Shown in pieces: positions 1 to 5,303 of a DNA stretch of 62,930 bases. Below the pieces are notes generated by a model that was not told the DNA's origin, made no database searches, and saw only the letters and a program-made list of their open reading frames with translations. The translations under genes and the position numbers were made by a program. Source of the stretch: Treponema sp. (lineage in GTDB: Bacteria; Spirochaetota; Spirochaetia; Treponematales; Breznakiellaceae); assembly GCA_031266075.1 (NCBI GenBank), contig JAISBS010000110.1:1-62930 (forward strand), in the 5' to 3' direction. Position 1 is the stretch's first letter. Each line of letters starts with the position of its first letter.

Positions 1-59
1 TCCCATTTCCGTCGAAGCCTTTTCACCACGGATTCCTTGTCTGAGTTTTCCCCTCTCAT
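1..59 (-). CDS. Possible 5' end of a minus-strand gene, cut by the window edge
   Basis: Reading leftwards from an ATG at 59 there are 19 open codons with no stop before the window ends; the peptide begins MRGENSDKESVVKRL. An extended -10 element lies only a few bases upstream, so the message would be nearly leaderless. A GTG at 29 preceded by AAGGA is an alternative start. It would be divergent from the gene at 141. Too little is visible to assign a family, and it may not be a gene. Confidence 0.3.
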   Translation of the reverse strand, partial: MRGENSDKESVVKRLRRKW

Positions 60-65
60 GTGTCT

Positions 66-71
66 ATTATA
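66..71 (-). promoter_or_regulatory. Extended -10 promoter element
   Basis: On the minus strand the sequence reads TGCTATAAT, an extended -10 box. No good -35 is visible. It points at the partial minus-strand frame starting at 59. Confidence 0.35.
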
Positions 72-140
72 GCATTATTCAAAAATTATGTGTAGTGGTT
101 ATTTTGGGGAGAAGCCTAAGGGAGATCATGGGGGAGAGTT

Positions 141-533
141 ATGACAGATAGTATTACTTGTAAATCTCGGGCGTCCGCAAATGCCGCCCTTGAAACCATA
201 GCGGCCAATTTGCCCAGAGGCACACAGAGGGCCGCGTTTCTTGCCGTGAAGGACTGGATCAATGAAAACTACCCTAAAGACTTTGATGAGGAAACAAGGG
301 CAAGGCTTCAACGTATCTACGATGACACTTTTGATGATGCCGGGTGGAAAGCCATAGAGTGGCAAGTCCACGGAGGCGAGCCTCCGAGTGGGACACGGGC
401 CGAGGTTCCTTTTCTTTTCAATGCAGAAACAAAAACATGGGAACTTGAAACGGAAATGCCGCCGGTATGGACGGAACCGAATCCTAACATTCTACCCAAA
501 ACAGAAGGGTATGAAGACGATGACGAAATATAA
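141..533 (+). CDS. Hypothetical acidic protein of the mobile element
   Basis: This 130-residue soluble protein is not one I recognise. A strong GGGGGAGAG ribosome site sits just before the ATG. The sequence is acidic and rich in Trp and Pro, with an acidic tail (YEDDDEI), and has no signal peptide or membrane segment. It lies in the AT-richer left-end element, facing the HU-like gene convergently with a gap of 12 bases. By position it is an accessory gene of a phage or integrative element; function unknown. Confidence 0.6.
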   Translation: MTDSITCKSRASANAALETIAANLPRGTQRAAFLAVKDWINENYPKDFDEETRARLQRIYDDTFDDAGWKAIEWQVHGGEPPSGTRAEVPFLFNAETKTWELETEMPPVWTEPNPNILPKTEGYEDDDEI

Positions 534-545
534 ATGATAACAAGG

Positions 546-854
546 TTACGAGCCCGATCCCGCCGGCTCCGGCAGCGCCGCGTTCAGCCTCTTGCCTGGG
601 GTAAAAAACACGTACCGCCGGGCCGGAACGTCTACCGGGGCCAGGGTGCGCGGGTTATGGGCTTTATGCGCTTTGCGCTCCCTGGTCTCAATAGTACCTA
701 AGCCTCTCAACTCGATCACCCTCCCTGTGGCAATAGCGGCGGCCAGGGCGGTGATTATCTGGTTGGTAAATACTCTTGCCTGGGTGGGTTCCAGGCAGGC
801 CCCAGATATAAGTATCTCCCATATCCGGGAACGGGTGAATTTCAACTTGCTCAT
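546..854 (-). CDS. HU/IHF-family DNA-binding protein
   Basis: A 102-residue protein of the usual length for the HU/IHF (bacterial histone-like) family, which bends DNA and assists recombination, replication and packaging. An N-terminal helical half (about 1-45) precedes the beta saddle and arm: RGLGT at 50-54, the arm-tip NPRT at 67-70 with the intercalating proline, and VPARRYVFFTPGKRL at 76-90, which closely follows the family consensus. It is the last gene of a minus-strand run of small genes reading from 2040. Context suggests an element-encoded architectural protein rather than the housekeeping HU. The family call is firm; the role is inferred. Confidence 0.85.
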   Translation of the reverse strand: MSKLKFTRSRIWEILISGACLEPTQARVFTNQIITALAAAIATGRVIELRGLGTIETRERKAHKAHNPRTLAPVDVPARRYVFFTPGKRLNAALPEPAGSGS

Positions 855-862
855 GATGCCCC

Positions 863-1273
863 CTATTGTGTTGCGCTTTCTGGTTCTTCTTCAAAATCGT
901 AGTGATCCTTGATCTCCTCTTTGAACACCGGATCACCTGACCAACCAGTAAAGCGATCCCGGAATTCCCTGTCTTTGAGTTTTTCAAAGAGAGTATGGGA
1001 AAGGCCCATTTCCCAAGCATCGTGGCTTATGTTTAAAATACCGTCCGGTATATGATCCCGTTTCAGCACGGAGGCCCAATTACTCGGGTCTTCTAAAGGC
1101 TTGAAAAGTTCCTGCAGGCGGCGAAAAGAGGTAAGCATAAAATTGAGTTCGTCATAAATGCGCTTCCTCTCATGGTTCGCATCAATGATAAAATCATACA
1201 TACGGACCATGACCTTAGCCGTCTTATAGTCAATGTACGGTTTTTGTTTTTTAGCCGTTTTCTGTTCTGCCAT
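863..1273 (-). CDS. Hypothetical protein of the element operon
   Basis: A 136-residue protein that I do not recognise. It begins with a Lys-rich stretch (AEQKTAKKQK) and is predicted mostly helical and charged, with no signal peptide or membrane segment. It sits 8 bases upstream of the HU-like gene on the same strand, so the two are probably co-translated, and 70 bases downstream of the next small gene. An accessory phage or plasmid-type function is likely from context only. Confidence 0.6.
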   Translation of the reverse strand: MAEQKTAKKQKPYIDYKTAKVMVRMYDFIIDANHERKRIYDELNFMLTSFRRLQELFKPLEDPSNWASVLKRDHIPDGILNISHDAWEMGLSHTLFEKLKDREFRDRFTGWSGDPVFKEEIKDHYDFEEEPESATQ

Positions 1274-1343
1274 AATCTTTTCCTTTGCCGGGTTCCCCCC
1301 GGAGGGTTACTGAGTAACCGGAGCCATACGGTCCCGGAGGTGG

Positions 1344-1625
1344 TTACTTTACGATTTTTAGAAGCGGTTTTTTCCTTATGGAAAGTTCCGGGAACATACC
1401 CTGATCTATTTCTTTAAAGAACTTTCCAAGGTTAATACCGGAAACATATTTTTTGCTGTGTCTTTCTTCCCAAGTTTCAAGACCCAGGGCTATAAGCTCA
1501 CTCATAAAAGTGTTTGTTTCCAAGGCCGTATGTCCCTTGTTTAACCGGTCGGCATTTATGTTCTCAATGCGGATCATCAGCGCAATGGGAAGGGAAACAG
1601 ACATTCTGACTTTAGGGTGTTTCAT
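1344..1625 (-). CDS. Small hypothetical protein, possibly ribbon-helix-helix-like at its N-terminus
   Basis: A 93-residue protein. The start KVRMSVSLPIALMIRIENINADR resembles the strand-helix opening of small ribbon-helix-helix proteins (short basic strand, then an amphipathic helix). The rest is helical with a basic C-terminus (RKKPLLKIVK). It belongs to the minus-strand operon of the element and lies 1 base from the upstream gene's stop codon. The RHH reading is weak inference; a structure prediction would decide it. Confidence 0.5.
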   Translation of the reverse strand: MKHPKVRMSVSLPIALMIRIENINADRLNKGHTALETNTFMSELIALGLETWEERHSKKYVSGINLGKFFKEIDQGMFPELSIRKKPLLKIVK

Positions 1626-1626
1626 C

Positions 1627-1842
1627 TTAGCCCCTCCCTAATGCAAGGTTTTTCAGTTTGTTGTAATCATATCCCAACATCACGCAATACATCTGACATT
1701 CCGTGCTTAGTATAAAGGCCCTTGCCTCATACCGTTCTGACTGAAGAAACAGGTCCTTATAGGCTTGTGATAATATTCCGGATAAAAGCTGTTTTATTCC
1801 GGTATTAATATTTGCCTCCTGTTGTCTTATATGCGGCGTCAT
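1627..1842 (-). CDS. Small hypothetical protein of the element operon
   Basis: A 71-residue protein, not recognised. It is predicted helical, with two cysteine-aromatic patches (CQMYCVMLGYDY) near the C-terminus, and has no signal peptide. It is tightly packed between its neighbours (12 bases and 1 base), which supports real translation within one transcript. Confidence 0.5.
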   Translation of the reverse strand: MTPHIRQQEANINTGIKQLLSGILSQAYKDLFLQSERYEARAFILSTECQMYCVMLGYDYNKLKNLALGRG

Positions 1843-1854
1843 ACGGCCTCCCTC

Positions 1855-2040
1855 TTATGCCGGCTCCCTGTTGTCCAGGGCGTGATCATAGTCATACCCA
1901 TAGGCTTTCATGTGCAGGGCTTTGATGGCTTCCAGATCAAGTTCCAGAAGATACCGGTAGGAGCCGGTACACTGGGTGGTTCCCCGGTCCCTCCTGGAGG
2001 GGGAGTCCGTCTTCCTGTTTTTTGCCAGTTCAGTAAACAT
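1855..2040 (-). CDS. Small hypothetical protein, first gene of the minus-strand operon
   Basis: A 61-residue protein, not recognised. Its ATG is preceded by GAGAGG and a near-consensus promoter at 2074-2102. The opening MFTELAKNRK resembles the opening MFKELKTRL of the 29-residue frame at 2383-2472, which has the same position relative to the second regulator. The rest (about 24-61) is acidic and aromatic-rich. It heads the operon that ends with the HU-like gene and is divergent from the repressor gene at 2189. Confidence 0.5.
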   Translation of the reverse strand: MFTELAKNRKTDSPSRRDRGTTQCTGSYRYLLELDLEAIKALHMKAYGYDYDHALDNREPA

Positions 2041-2073
2041 GGTTTGTTACCTCTCTTTAGTGTTTATATAATA

Positions 2074-2102
2074 AATATATACCTTTGCTAAAGTCATGTC
2101 AA
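2074..2102 (-). promoter_or_regulatory. Sigma70-type promoter of the minus-strand element operon
   Basis: The minus strand reads TTGACA (2102-2097), a 17-base spacer, then TATATT (2079-2074), an almost perfect vegetative promoter. A 6-bp inverted repeat, CTTTAG at 2055-2060 and CTAAAG at 2088-2093, brackets the -10 region and could be part of an operator for the divergent Xre protein. Confidence 0.7.
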
Positions 2103-2141
2103 GTGTTTTTGTAATTTTCTTTCACTTTTTCTAAAAAAATA

Positions 2142-2170
2142 TTTACAAAAGACGATAAGTTATATATATT
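2142..2170 (+). promoter_or_regulatory. Sigma70-type promoter of the first Xre regulator
   Basis: TTTACA (2142-2147), a 17-base spacer and TATATT (2165-2170) lie just upstream of the GGGGGAATA ribosome site and the ATG at 2189. With the promoter at 2074-2102 it forms a divergent control region. Confidence 0.65.
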
Positions 2171-2188
2171 TGCTAATATGGGGGAATA

Positions 2189-2398
2189 ATGGGAATAAGT
2201 TATAAACCGCTATGGCGACTCTTGCTTGAAAAAAACATGAATAAAACGGATCTTATGAGGGCTATCGGGTTAAGTCCTCCCACCCTTGCTAAACTTTCAA
2301 AGAATGAGTCGGTAGATGGCAAAATACTTGAAAGGATATGCGTTTATTTCAAATGCCAGCCAAGAGACGTGATTGAATACCTTCACGATGGAGAATAA
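2189..2398 (+). CDS. Small Xre-family (Cro/CI-type, YozG-like) regulator
   Basis: A 69-residue single-domain helix-turn-helix protein. The helix pair is DLMRAIGLSPPTLAKLSKNE (about 22-41), followed by a third helix and the characteristic C-terminal stretch with CQPRD before VIEYL. This is the small stand-alone Cro/CI class that acts as a switch or operon repressor. It is transcribed divergently from the element operon at 2040 and has a full paralogue at 2634. Its last bases overlap the small minus-strand frame at 2383-2472. The family call is good; binding to the shared intergenic region is inferred. Confidence 0.85.
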   Translation: MGISYKPLWRLLLEKNMNKTDLMRAIGLSPPTLAKLSKNESVDGKILERICVYFKCQPRDVIEYLHDGE

Positions 2399-2472
2399 GG
2401 CGGGAAGTTCTGACCACTTGTCGCCCTTCTGAGGGTTTCTTTGGGAAGCCTGGTTTTCAGTTCTTTGAACAT
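2383..2472 (-). CDS. 29-residue small ORF with its own promoter
   Basis: The ATG at 2472 is preceded by AAAGGAG and a TTGATA-17-TATAAT promoter. The 29-codon frame begins MFKELKTRLPKETLRR and ends at a TGA at 2385-2383, so its last 16 bases overlap the 3' end of the regulator gene in antisense. The start resembles that of the 61-residue protein at 1855-2040. It may be a short functional peptide, a leader, or the shortened copy left by duplication of the switch region. Translation is plausible but unproven. Confidence 0.4.
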   Translation of the reverse strand: MFKELKTRLPKETLRRATSGQNFPPYSPS

Positions 2473-2506
2473 GGTTTCTATCTCCTTTATACTTAACGAT
2501 ACTTTA

Positions 2507-2535
2507 ATTATATTAAACAATTATTAAATTATCAA
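2507..2535 (-). promoter_or_regulatory. Promoter of the 29-residue ORF
   Basis: The minus strand reads TTGATA (2535-2530), 17 bases, TATAAT (2512-2507), followed by an AAAGGAG ribosome site. It is divergent from the promoter at 2584. Confidence 0.6.
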
Positions 2536-2583
2536 GCGATTTTTTCATTTTTTTCAGCTTTTTTTACTTTTATTAAATGTTTG

Positions 2584-2612
2584 TTGACATGCTAGCCGAT
2601 AGGATTTATATT
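2584..2612 (+). promoter_or_regulatory. Sigma70-type promoter of the second Xre regulator
   Basis: TTGACA (2584-2589), a 17-base spacer and TATATT (2607-2612) form a near-consensus promoter 22 bases before the ATG at 2634. The promoter therefore overlaps the longer reading frame that opens upstream at 2577, which argues for the shorter protein. Confidence 0.7.
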
Positions 2613-2633
2613 GGTATTGTGAAGGAGTATTTC

Positions 2634-2858
2634 ATGGGAATTTCCTACCTGCCCTTATTTCACCTGCTATTGAACCAGAGCAAAAAAAAGATGGATTTGG
2701 TAAAAGACAAAATTATAACCGGCCCTACTCTTGCCAAGTTGTCAAAGGGCCAGCCAGTGGATGGGAAGGTCATAATCCGTATCTGTGAATATCTGAACTG
2801 CCAACCTGGGGACATCATGGAGTACATGAAAGACACCCCGGAGGGCGGGGACAAATAA
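2634..2858 (+). CDS. Second Xre-family (YozG-like) regulator, paralogue of the gene at 2189
   Basis: A 74-residue helix-turn-helix protein. I chose the ATG at 2634 because GAAGGAG lies 8 bases upstream and the protein then begins MGISYLPLFHLLL, matching MGISYKPLWRLLL of the first regulator. The HTH core is TGPTLAKLSKGQPVDGK, followed by CEYLNCQPGDIMEYM. It differs most in the first helix (KKKMDLVKDKIIT), which could shift operator choice. It is followed within about 40 bases by the DUF1902-HicA pair, so it may control that pair or a lysis/lysogeny-like switch (inference). Confidence 0.85.
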   Translation: MGISYLPLFHLLLNQSKKKMDLVKDKIITGPTLAKLSKGQPVDGKVIIRICEYLNCQPGDIMEYMKDTPEGGDK

Positions 2859-2896
2859 CCCCGAACCCTTTATACTAGGGTATAGGAGATATAGCC

Positions 2897-3112
2897 ATGA
2901 ATGAATACACCGTTTTATTAAACTGGGATGACGAGGCATCCAAATGGTATGCCCTTAATGATGATATTCCCATAATCCTTGAAGACACTTCCCTAGATAC
3001 CTTGATCGGTCGGGTAAAAATGGCGGCGCCAGAAATCCTTGAGATGAACGGACAACCGTATACGGATATTCACCTGCTTTTCAAAATGGAACGCCAGGCG
3101 GTTATCGCGTAA
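2897..3112 (+). CDS. DUF1902-type antitoxin candidate
   Basis: A 71-residue protein matching the DUF1902 pattern: N-terminal strand EYTVLLNWDDEASKWYALNDDIP, then EDTSLDTLIGRVKMAAPEILE, the same strand-helix layout as HicB-like partial RNase H antitoxins but without a C-terminal DNA-binding domain. A GGAG site lies 8 bases before the ATG. Its stop TAA overlaps the ATG of the HicA gene by one base (TAATG), the tight coupling usual for antitoxin-toxin pairs. Neutralising the adjacent HicA is inferred from context. Confidence 0.75.
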   Translation: MNEYTVLLNWDDEASKWYALNDDIPIILEDTSLDTLIGRVKMAAPEILEMNGQPYTDIHLLFKMERQAVIA

Positions 3113-3306
3113 TGGCGGAGTATGAAAAGAAAGTCCGCCAGATACTCTATGATCATGGGTGCCGCTTTGTACGGCATGGGAAAGGCGATCATGATATATG
3201 GCACAGCCCCATCACCGGGAGAAATATCACGGTGGACGGGGAGATACGGATCCGGCATGTGGCCAACGGTATTATGAAACAGGCGGGAATTGACTATCAT
3301 TTTTGA
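3112..3306 (+). CDS. hicA: HicA-family mRNA interferase toxin
   Basis: A 64-residue protein of typical HicA length and fold (double-stranded RNA-binding-like, YcfA family). The diagnostic piece is GCRFVRHGKGDHDIW at about residues 16-30, containing the catalytic histidine in the G-x-H context, followed by NITVDGEIRIRHVANGIMKQAGI. HicA toxins cleave mRNA and tmRNA to arrest growth until bound by the antitoxin. Translation is coupled to the upstream DUF1902 gene. The partner here is DUF1902 rather than canonical HicB. Active-site residues look intact. Confidence 0.85.
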   Translation: MAEYEKKVRQILYDHGCRFVRHGKGDHDIWHSPITGRNITVDGEIRIRHVANGIMKQAGIDYHF

Positions 3307-3350
3307 AACGGTATTCAAGATGAACGACACCGGGGAGGAGATATAGCCCC

Positions 3351-3806
3351 ATGAATGGTATTGATGCCATAAAACAGGCATACCCGGAAGCAACCCTGCT
3401 GGTTGATCTGGCGCGTAATGTCTGGGACGGTCGCAGCCCTACCGTAAAGATAGAATTTGCCATATCGGACAGGCTCAAGGCGGAATTCTTGAATCTGACA
3501 GGGAATGATATTCAGGCGGTTTTTATTACCGATAGCGGTACACGGCACATAAAAAAACAGCATGGACACGAGGAGGCCCTCAGGGGCCAGGTGGACATCA
3601 CCCCGGATGATTTTGCCTTCATTCCCCTGGTCCTCAATGAGTTTGACACGGTGGAACATACCGGAGAGGACAAGCGGGGCAACAAAAAGATTTTATTTAC
3701 CAAGAAAATCAGCGAAACAATTTATCTGGCAACGATTGAACGGGGACCGTCTAAAATGGAGATACGGACTTTTTGGAAAATGCGCGGACCGGGTGCCTCG
3801 TGCTGA
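3351..3806 (+). CDS. Putative BECR-fold (phage PBECR-type) nuclease domain protein
   Basis: A 151-residue protein with a probable Barnase-EndoU-ColicinE5/RelE-like (BECR) nuclease domain in its C-terminal half: VFITDSGTRHIKKQHGHEE (about 63-81), a hydrophobic strand around FAFIPLVL, a polar strand KKILFTKKISETIYLATIE, and a final EIRTFWKM. Such domains occur in Mu-like and other phage head or lysogeny proteins. The N-terminal 60 residues are unassigned. The ribosome site GGAGGAGATATAGCC repeats the leader seen before the DUF1902 gene. It follows the toxin-antitoxin pair and is the last gene before the element border. The family assignment is moderate. Confidence 0.6.
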   Translation: MNGIDAIKQAYPEATLLVDLARNVWDGRSPTVKIEFAISDRLKAEFLNLTGNDIQAVFITDSGTRHIKKQHGHEEALRGQVDITPDDFAFIPLVLNEFDTVEHTGEDKRGNKKILFTKKISETIYLATIERGPSKMEIRTFWKMRGPGASC

Positions 3807-3849
3807 CCATTTCTGGTCCCCTTGAGCCAACGTCCGAAACGACCCCGGC

Positions 3850-3876
3850 GGCAATTCAAATATACTACCAATTGCC
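3850..3876. repeat. Inverted repeat GGCAATT...AATTGCC
   Basis: GGCAATT at 3850-3856 pairs with AATTGCC at 3870-3876 around a 13-base AT-rich loop, 43 bases after the stop of the nuclease gene. It may be a terminator stem or a protein site; no T-tract follows. Confidence 0.5.
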
Positions 3877-3887
3877 GGATTTTGCAA

Positions 3888-3930
3888 GCGTAAGTTGAAG
3901 CCCGGAACCCCCGGCAAAATGAACTTACGC
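3888..3930. repeat. Inverted repeat GCGTAAGTT...AACTTACGC
   Basis: Nine-base perfect arms at 3888-3896 and 3922-3930, each extended outward by TTTTGC-like bases. Located between the last element gene and the putative attachment site; a recombinase or excisionase arm site is possible. Confidence 0.5.
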
Positions 3931-4301
3931 AAAATGTATTATTTTGCAACCAGTCTGGAAATGTCCGACTTTGGACTTTTCCAAGCTCCGCTAAAACCTC
4001 ACCGGCCGGTTACGCCGTAATCTATCCCATATTTCTACAAAAGGCCGTCCAAGGCTGGTGGATATTCCGTATCTGGCAGACCCCCGCGAAACAGCCCCCC
4101 AGACGCACGAAAAGGCCCCTGGGAGGCGTTTCTTGCCACGGATCGTGTTTCTCTACATTCGGGGCTCTCATGCCCTATATAAGGCCGCTATACGCCTGTA
4201 AAGGGGTTTTATAAGACCCGGCAAGATGGGAAGGTTCCGATGTACCCTCACCCCGGAGCCTTGACCACCTGCGGGAAGGAGTTGAAAACCCACTCACCAC
4301 C

Positions 4302-4320
4302 CGTAGGCAAAGCGTAGGCA
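4302..4320 (+). repeat. Direct repeat CGTAGGCA x2 next to the putative att site
   Basis: CGTAGGCA occurs at 4302-4309 and 4313-4320, one DNA turn apart and 55 bases before the tRNA fragment. Spacing and position fit integrase arm-type sites, by analogy with other tRNA-targeting elements. Confidence 0.4.
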
Positions 4321-4374
4321 TATCAGGTTCATGCTTATCTAATTCTTTATATTACAATGAATTACAGAAATCAA

Positions 4375-4399
4375 ACGAGTTCGAGTCTCGTTCCCGGCA
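4375..4399 (+). mobile_element. tRNA 3'-end fragment, putative attR of the integrated element
   Basis: ACGAG-TTCGAGT-CTCGT (4375-4391) is a perfect T-arm with the conserved TTCRANY loop. It is followed by TCCCGGC (4392-4398), a seven-base 3' acceptor strand, and A at 4399 as discriminator. No D-arm or anticodon arm lies upstream, so this is not a full tRNA gene. Duplication of a tRNA 3' end is the usual footprint of integrase-mediated insertion; the intact tRNA and integrase would lie left of the window. The acceptor strand and A73 would suit a tRNA-Leu, but this is only a guess. Confidence 0.6.
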
Positions 4400-4515
4400 A
4401 AGATTCCGGGGTACTTCCTGCTCCCGCCCCGCAACTAGCCGTGGTTAATCCGGAGATCTTCCCGAAAGCCCGTGTCTGACGGACCGCCTTGACCGGAACC
4501 GCCGTCTCCGGGAGC

Positions 4516-5238
4516 TTATCCCAGCGCCCCTTTAATCACCTCGTAAACCTGATCGGCCAGGGCGTTTTTCCGGCCTTCGGCGGGGAGGCTCGCGGTAAAA
4601 ATGGGTTCGCCGAAGTGGACCCCCACGGGGCCCGGCTGGAGCCGGTACTGCCGCTCAAACACGTCGTAACTACCCGCCAGGGCCACAGGAACAATGGGGG
4701 CGCCCGACTGGGTGGCCAGCTTGAGGGCGCCGGGGCGGAAGGGGAGCAGTCCCTGACCCCGGGAACGATGGCCTTCGGGGAAGATGATCATGGCGCCCCC
4801 GGCCTTAATCCGGGCAATGCCCCTGTTGATGGTTTTCACCGCGCGGCGGATATTTTTCCGGTCGATAAAGAGGCCTCCCAAAAGGTGGATCCACATATTG
4901 AGGAAGGGAATATAGGCCAGCTCTTTTTTGGCGATGAAGCCGATGGGCCTGCCGTCGTAGGCCAGGTGGAGTACAATGTCAAAAATGCTGCCGTGGTTGC
5001 TGACAAAACAGACCCCGCCTTTTTTGGGGATATGCTCCCGCCCCGTTACGGTCATCTTGCAGCCGGTAAACGTGATCATCATCAGGGCCCAGCCCTGGGC
5101 GATACGGTACATCATGCGCGCTACCGGTTTCCGTAAACCGATGAGGCTGCCGATAAACACGATCACCCCGAAAGGGGTCAGCAGAATCATGGCGGCCACG
5201 ACAGGGATAAAAATAAAAATGGTTTTAATCAGTTTCAC
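4516..5238 (-). CDS. plsC: 1-acyl-sn-glycerol-3-phosphate acyltransferase
   Basis: A 240-residue integral membrane enzyme that adds the second acyl chain to lysophosphatidate in phospholipid synthesis. The GTG at 5238 (VKLIKTIF) is chosen because AGGAG lies about 8 bases before it; the longer GTG frame at 5259 overlaps that site. A hydrophobic N-terminus (about 5-35) precedes the acyltransferase motifs: NHGSIFD at 81-87 (HX4D), FIDR at 124-127 and FPEGHRSR at 153-160. All catalytic residues are present. It lies just downstream of mfd on the same strand with a short gap. Confidence 0.92.
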   Translation of the reverse strand: MKLIKTIFIFIPVVAAMILLTPFGVIVFIGSLIGLRKPVARMMYRIAQGWALMMITFTGCKMTVTGREHIPKKGGVCFVSNHGSIFDIVLHLAYDGRPIGFIAKKELAYIPFLNMWIHLLGGLFIDRKNIRRAVKTINRGIARIKAGGAMIIFPEGHRSRGQGLLPFRPGALKLATQSGAPIVPVALAGSYDVFERQYRLQPGPVGVHFGEPIFTASLPAEGRKNALADQVYEVIKGALG

Positions 5239-5303
5239 GTCAACACTCCTCCGGCACACCGGATTCTACAGGGTATCACAAAAAAACCACGGAGGGCAGG
5301 ATC

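Larger units (their letters stand above)
3807..4515. other. Gene-free right end of the mobile element and its chromosomal junction
   Basis: About 700 bases without a convincing gene. It contains two inverted repeats near 3850-3930, a short direct repeat CGTAGGCA at 4302 and 4313, and a tRNA 3'-end fragment at 4375-4399 taken here as the attachment site. After 4400 the sequence returns to chromosomal composition and runs into the 3' end of plsC. This is what the non-coding attR side of a tyrosine-recombinase element often looks like. Confidence 0.6.

Noticed and set aside
4375-4399. A complete tRNA gene ending at 4399
   Set aside because: Only the T-arm and 3' acceptor strand are present; no D-arm, anticodon arm or matching 5' acceptor strand lies in the 80 bases upstream.
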